A stretch of DNA of 64,000 bases, from positions 1,116,001 to 1,180,000 of the forward strand of contig OZ244967.1 of the NCBI GenBank assembly GCA_965222695.1. Direction: 5' to 3'. Shown piece after piece: positions 61,204 to 64,000 of the stretch. The notes under the pieces were generated by a model. That model was given only the letters and a program-made list of their open reading frames with translations, was not told the origin of the DNA and did no database searches. How positions within the stretch are numbered: position 1 is the stretch's first letter; every line of letters starts with the position of its first letter. Origin of the DNA: UBA7957 sp965222695 (GTDB lineage Bacteria; Pseudomonadota; Gammaproteobacteria; Granulosicoccales; Granulosicoccaceae). A program made the position numbers and the translations under genes.

Positions 61204-61689
61204 ATGGTTTCGGTACTGCAACGATGGCTTTTGATGGTTTTGCTGACGATGTCAGCCGTTGCATATGCGCAGGAAAAAGTGCAATCGGAAGTGACACAGT
61301 CATCAGAATCGAAAAATACGGAAAGCCAGGCGGAAACTGAATCCAAACCGGGTTCTCAAGGGCGGAATTCCGAGACTAAAAGCTCACCTCCCGACAATGT
61401 AGAGCGCTTTATTATGCCTTTTACCCACTGGCTGGAAGAAAAAGTTCAAGATTCTGTCATTGCAAATCCGGTTGAACAACAAAAGCGGCAACAGAAAAAC
61501 AGTAATGGAAAATTGAGTCTGCGTGGCGCCATCGAGCGCGCCAGAGAGCAGTATCCAGGGACGGTACTGAGCGCTGACCGGATCAAATCGGAAAAAGGCT
61601 TAAGCTACCGTATCAAAATTTTATCCGATGACGGTGTTGTCCGAACAGTGGCAGTGGATGACACACAGGAAGAAGACAACGAGCCTTAG
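61204..61689 (+). CDS. Periplasmic PepSY-domain protein
   Basis: A protein of 161 residues with a signal peptide (MVSVLQRWLLMVLLTMSAVAYA) and a low-complexity Ser/Glu/Lys/Thr linker (residues 25-65). The C-terminal PepSY-like domain is about 60 residues (KLSLRGAIERAREQYPGTVLSADRIKSEKGLSYRIKILSDDGVVRTVAVD). PepSY proteins are often encoded before PhoPQ-like two-component genes, as here. The next gene begins one base after the stop (TAGCATG). It may modulate the sensor kinase or a periplasmic protease (family inference). Confidence 0.85.
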   Translation: MVSVLQRWLLMVLLTMSAVAYAQEKVQSEVTQSSESKNTESQAETESKPGSQGRNSETKSSPPDNVERFIMPFTHWLEEKVQDSVIANPVEQQKRQQKNSNGKLSLRGAIERAREQYPGTVLSADRIKSEKGLSYRIKILSDDGVVRTVAVDDTQEEDNEP

Positions 61690-61690
61690 C

Positions 61691-62371
61691 ATGAAGATAT
61701 TATTGATTGAGGACGACGAACTCCTGGTAGGACAATTGACCCAGAAACTGGAACAGCACGGGTTTACGCTGGATTGCAGCTACGATGGTCAGGATGGGCT
61801 TTATCGTGCCCGAGAGTTTGTTTATGACTTGATTATCGTCGATATCGGTTTACCGATCATGTCAGGAACCGAGGTGGTTAAACAGCTGCGGCAGGAAAAC
61901 TATAAACAGCCCATTCTGATATTGACGGCACGGAGCAGCTGGCAGGATAAAGTCTATGGGCTAAAGGCCGGAGCGGATGATTACCTGGTGAAACCCTTCC
62001 AGCTTGAAGAGCTGCTCGCACGGGTACAGGCATTGCTTCGCAGAGCCGGCGGTTACGCTGACAGTAAATTAAAACAAGGTCCACTGGAACTCGATATCGA
62101 CACGCAGGAAATCTGGGTTGATGGAAGAGCGGTTAATCTGACTGCTTTTGAATTTAATCTGATTCAATACTTTATGCTGCATCCGACCAAAGTAGCGTCT
62201 AAAGCCATATTAGCGGACTATCTCTACGGCGATGAAAGTGAAAGAGACAGCAATGTCATCGAAGTGCTGGTCGCCCGGCTACGGCAGAAGCTGGATCCGG
62301 ATAACCGATTGAAACCGATTGAGACCTTGAGAGGGCGTGGCTACCGACTTGCAATAAAAAATCAGTCATGA
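61691..62371 (+). CDS. PhoP-like OmpR-family response regulator
   Basis: A response regulator of 226 residues. The start at 61691 (MKILLIEDDELLVGQL) is chosen; an ATG 63 bases upstream lies inside the PepSY gene and adds non-family residues. Receiver: acidic EDDE (residues 7-10), phospho-acceptor Asp in LIIVDIGLPIMSG (about residue 51) and Lys in GADDYLVKPFQLEELLARVQALLRRAGG. The OmpR-type DNA-binding domain is NLTAFEFNLIQYFMLHPTKVASKAILADYLYGDESERDSNVIEVLVARLRQKL, resembling PhoP. ATGA overlap with the kinase gene. Confidence 0.94.
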   Translation: MKILLIEDDELLVGQLTQKLEQHGFTLDCSYDGQDGLYRAREFVYDLIIVDIGLPIMSGTEVVKQLRQENYKQPILILTARSSWQDKVYGLKAGADDYLVKPFQLEELLARVQALLRRAGGYADSKLKQGPLELDIDTQEIWVDGRAVNLTAFEFNLIQYFMLHPTKVASKAILADYLYGDESERDSNVIEVLVARLRQKLDPDNRLKPIETLRGRGYRLAIKNQS

Positions 62372-63705
62372 AGCCAGTGTCGCTAAGCAGACGCTTTTTT
62401 ACCAGTACGGCAATAGTCGTTGCTGTGGTGATGACTGTCAGCTTGCTGATAATCGATTATAGGTACGTGCAGGAGTTGGAAAAATCCGAACAGGAACGGC
62501 TCCGTTTGCATATCTATACACTGCTGTCGGTTGCACAGTTGGATAAAGGGGAAATACATTTGCCTTCGATTCTTTACAATCAGCGCTTTAACAGTATCGG
62601 TTCGGGTCTTTGGGCAGCTGTGCTTGATGAAAATCGCGGAGCCCGGTGGCATTCACTGTCAATAGATAAACCTGCCACGGAAGTGATGTTGGCGGATAAG
62701 ACTGGCCAGTGGGTGTTCGGTAAACATCAATCAGAAGACGGTGAGTATTTGACTGCAGCTTATTATATTGCCTGGGAAGATACAAACCGATATACCTTTC
62801 ATTTTGTGGTTGGGGAAGACAGTTCAGTCATTGATAAAGAAATACGTCGTTTTCGATTGTTGTTGTTAAGCGGATTCTTTCTGATCACGATTACCATGCT
62901 TCTTGGCCAGTACATTGTATTAAAGCTGGCGTTTCGGCCTATCACGCTTCTGGAGAAGGAAATTGCTGCCATGGAAGAAGGTGTGAGCAGCAAACTATCG
63001 CCGGATTATCCGAAGGAGCTCAGTGGGGTCACACAAAACTTAAACGCCTTGGTTGAAAAGGAATATCAGATGCGTGAGCGATACAGAGCTGCGATGGCGG
63101 ATCTGGCCCACAGTTTAAAAACGCCCCTTGCGATTATCACGAACGAATTGAACGCTTATCCGCAGAACAATACAATGCAGAATGCCTTAAACCGCATCGA
63201 CAGCAGTATCGAATATCAGCTTCGGCGCGCGGTAGTTTCAGGACATACGGTTCTGAGTAAAGGCACTCAGTTAAATCAAGTATTAACTCTGGTAAAGGAA
63301 GCCATGGAAAATATCTACCGGGAGCGTTCGGTCAGGCTGGCTATAAACGTCAGTGACTCACTGCTTTTTTACGGAGATGAAAATGATTTGATGGAGATAT
63401 TCGGCAATCTTCTGGATAACGCCTTCAAGTATGCACATCGCAGGATTGTTGTAAGTGCAGAGCAAATTGAATCCGGTTTGGCCATTACTGTGGAAGATGA
63501 TGGCCCGGGCTTTAGTGAGGAAGACGGGTGGCGCATATTCAGCAGGGGAGAGCGCCTGGACCGGCAGGCACTGGGACAGGGAATCGGTCTTGCTGTGGTG
63601 TATGATATAGTCAAATATTACAAGGGTGAAATTGAAGCCTCCCAATCAGTCTTGGGGGGGGCAAGGTTTCATATCGTATTTCCTAATCGGGGATCTAATA
63701 CATGA
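62368..63705 (+). CDS. PhoQ-like sensor histidine kinase
   Basis: An inner-membrane kinase of 445 residues. The first membrane helix is near residues 10-30 (FTSTAIVVAVVMTVSLLII). A periplasmic PAS-like sensor follows, then a second helix (LLLSGFFLITITMLLGQYIVL) and a HAMP-like linker. The phospho-accepting His is in MADLAHSLKTPLAIITNEL. ATPase boxes are FGNLLDNAFKYAHRRIVV, VEDDGPGFSEEDGWRIFSRGERLD and GQGIGLAVVYDIV. The PhoQ-type pattern suggests sensing of divalent cations, acid or peptides, though the periplasmic part is not similar enough to say. It overlaps the lipoprotein gene by four bases. Confidence 0.92.
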   Translation: MKPVSLSRRFFTSTAIVVAVVMTVSLLIIDYRYVQELEKSEQERLRLHIYTLLSVAQLDKGEIHLPSILYNQRFNSIGSGLWAAVLDENRGARWHSLSIDKPATEVMLADKTGQWVFGKHQSEDGEYLTAAYYIAWEDTNRYTFHFVVGEDSSVIDKEIRRFRLLLLSGFFLITITMLLGQYIVLKLAFRPITLLEKEIAAMEEGVSSKLSPDYPKELSGVTQNLNALVEKEYQMRERYRAAMADLAHSLKTPLAIITNELNAYPQNNTMQNALNRIDSSIEYQLRRAVVSGHTVLSKGTQLNQVLTLVKEAMENIYRERSVRLAINVSDSLLFYGDENDLMEIFGNLLDNAFKYAHRRIVVSAEQIESGLAITVEDDGPGFSEEDGWRIFSRGERLDRQALGQGIGLAVVYDIVKYYKGEIEASQSVLGGARFHIVFPNRGSNT

Positions 63706-63995
63706 AAAAACTCACCGTGATATTTTTGGTAATTGCGCTCAACGCCTGTTCCGCGGTGACGGTGCGCACTGATAACTCGCCGGAGACCAGCGAGCCGCCC
63801 AGCTTCCAACAGCGTTATACCTATTGGTGGTGGGGGTTGAAGGGTGAACACTCGGTCAATGTGCGAGAGATTTGTGTCGGCCGACGCGTTGAGCAAATGC
63901 AGGCCATATACTCGGTGGGAGATTCTTTGCTGGCGCTGTTTACTCTGGGAATATACTCTCCGCGTACAGCGCGTATCTGGTGTAAGGAGGCTTAA
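63702..63995 (+). CDS. Bor/Iss-type outer-membrane lipoprotein
   Basis: A lipoprotein of 97 residues with lipobox ALNAC (Cys16). The C-terminal half matches the Bor/Iss family pattern: NVREICVGRRVEQMQAIYSVGDSLLALFTLGIYSPRTARIWC, compare the LGIYTPLEARVYC ending of phage lambda Bor. A WWWG block in the middle corresponds to the family's aromatic stretch. Bor is linked to serum resistance in E. coli, but chromosomal members of free-living bacteria are of unknown role. It is the last gene of the PepSY-regulator-kinase operon and overlaps the kinase stop by four bases (ATGA). Confidence 0.87.
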   Translation: MKKLTVIFLVIALNACSAVTVRTDNSPETSEPPSFQQRYTYWWWGLKGEHSVNVREICVGRRVEQMQAIYSVGDSLLALFTLGIYSPRTARIWCKEA

Positions 63996-64000
63996 TTGTT

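Overview
The window looks like chromosomal DNA of a free-living, probably marine gammaproteobacterium. This is inferred from the overall gene content (PhoPQ-like and other OmpR-type two-component pairs, a Bor-type lipoprotein, an alginate-export-like porin, binding-protein-dependent ABC operons, nu-class GST) and from REP-type palindromes with a GTAGGAGC core. No rRNA, tRNA, CRISPR array, integrase or transposase gene was seen. Mobile-like sequence is limited to small non-autonomous elements.

Layout. 1-2.5 kb: the end of a ferric-iron-type ABC transporter (permease cut by the left edge, then its binding protein), minus strand. 2.8-6.6 kb: a four-gene minus-strand operon, SGNH protein - carbamoyltransferase - SxtJ-like - DUF5989/SxtK-like. 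7.3-23.2 kb: the centre of interest, a plus-strand biosynthetic operon divergent from the carbamoyltransferase operon. It has an NRPS (C-A-PCP-E-C-PCP), a hybrid PKS/NRPS with an embedded aminotransferase (KS-AT-ACP-AMT-C-A-PCP) and two alpha/beta-hydrolase-like proteins in place of a thioesterase. The two adenylation codes read as threonine and glycine, and the AT reads as malonyl-specific. A plausible product is a small, possibly acylated and carbamoylated compound containing D-threonine, a beta-amino (diamino) acid and glycine. A DMT exporter, a GST and an MsbA-like ABC exporter follow.

27-30 kb: the AmmeMemoRadiSam system (amrS divergent from amrB-amrA) with an 18-bp tandem repeat array of 14.7 units in the shared promoter region. 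30.4-33.7 kb: a polar amino-acid ABC transporter. 34-39 kb: a PlsC/PlsB-type acyltransferase, an alginate-export-like porin and a two-component pair. 39.5-44.5 kb: a duplicated-domain lipoprotein preceded by a structured leader that hides its Shine-Dalgarno, a secreted DUF255 protein, a methyltransferase and an unusual 81-residue Asn/Gln-rich protein.

44.5-60.9 kb: a large catabolic locus. On the minus strand are a 2-oxoacid:ferredoxin oxidoreductase (gamma-alpha-beta), its NAD(P)/FAD/4Fe-4S partner and a DeoR-type regulator. Divergent from these on the plus strand is a seven-gene run: quaternary-amine ABC transporter (binding protein, ATPase, double permease), choline-kinase-like phosphotransferase, two FAD-GcvT dehydrogenases of the dimethylglycine/sarcosine dehydrogenase family, and a second phosphotransferase. 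Together they suggest uptake, phosphorylation and oxidative demethylation of an N-methylated amine feeding C1 and 2-oxoacid metabolism. 61-64 kb: PepSY protein, PhoP/PhoQ-like pair and Bor-type lipoprotein.

Repeats seen: three REP pairs, two copies of one MITE-like family (one inserted in a REP pair), and a 109-bp nested palindrome.
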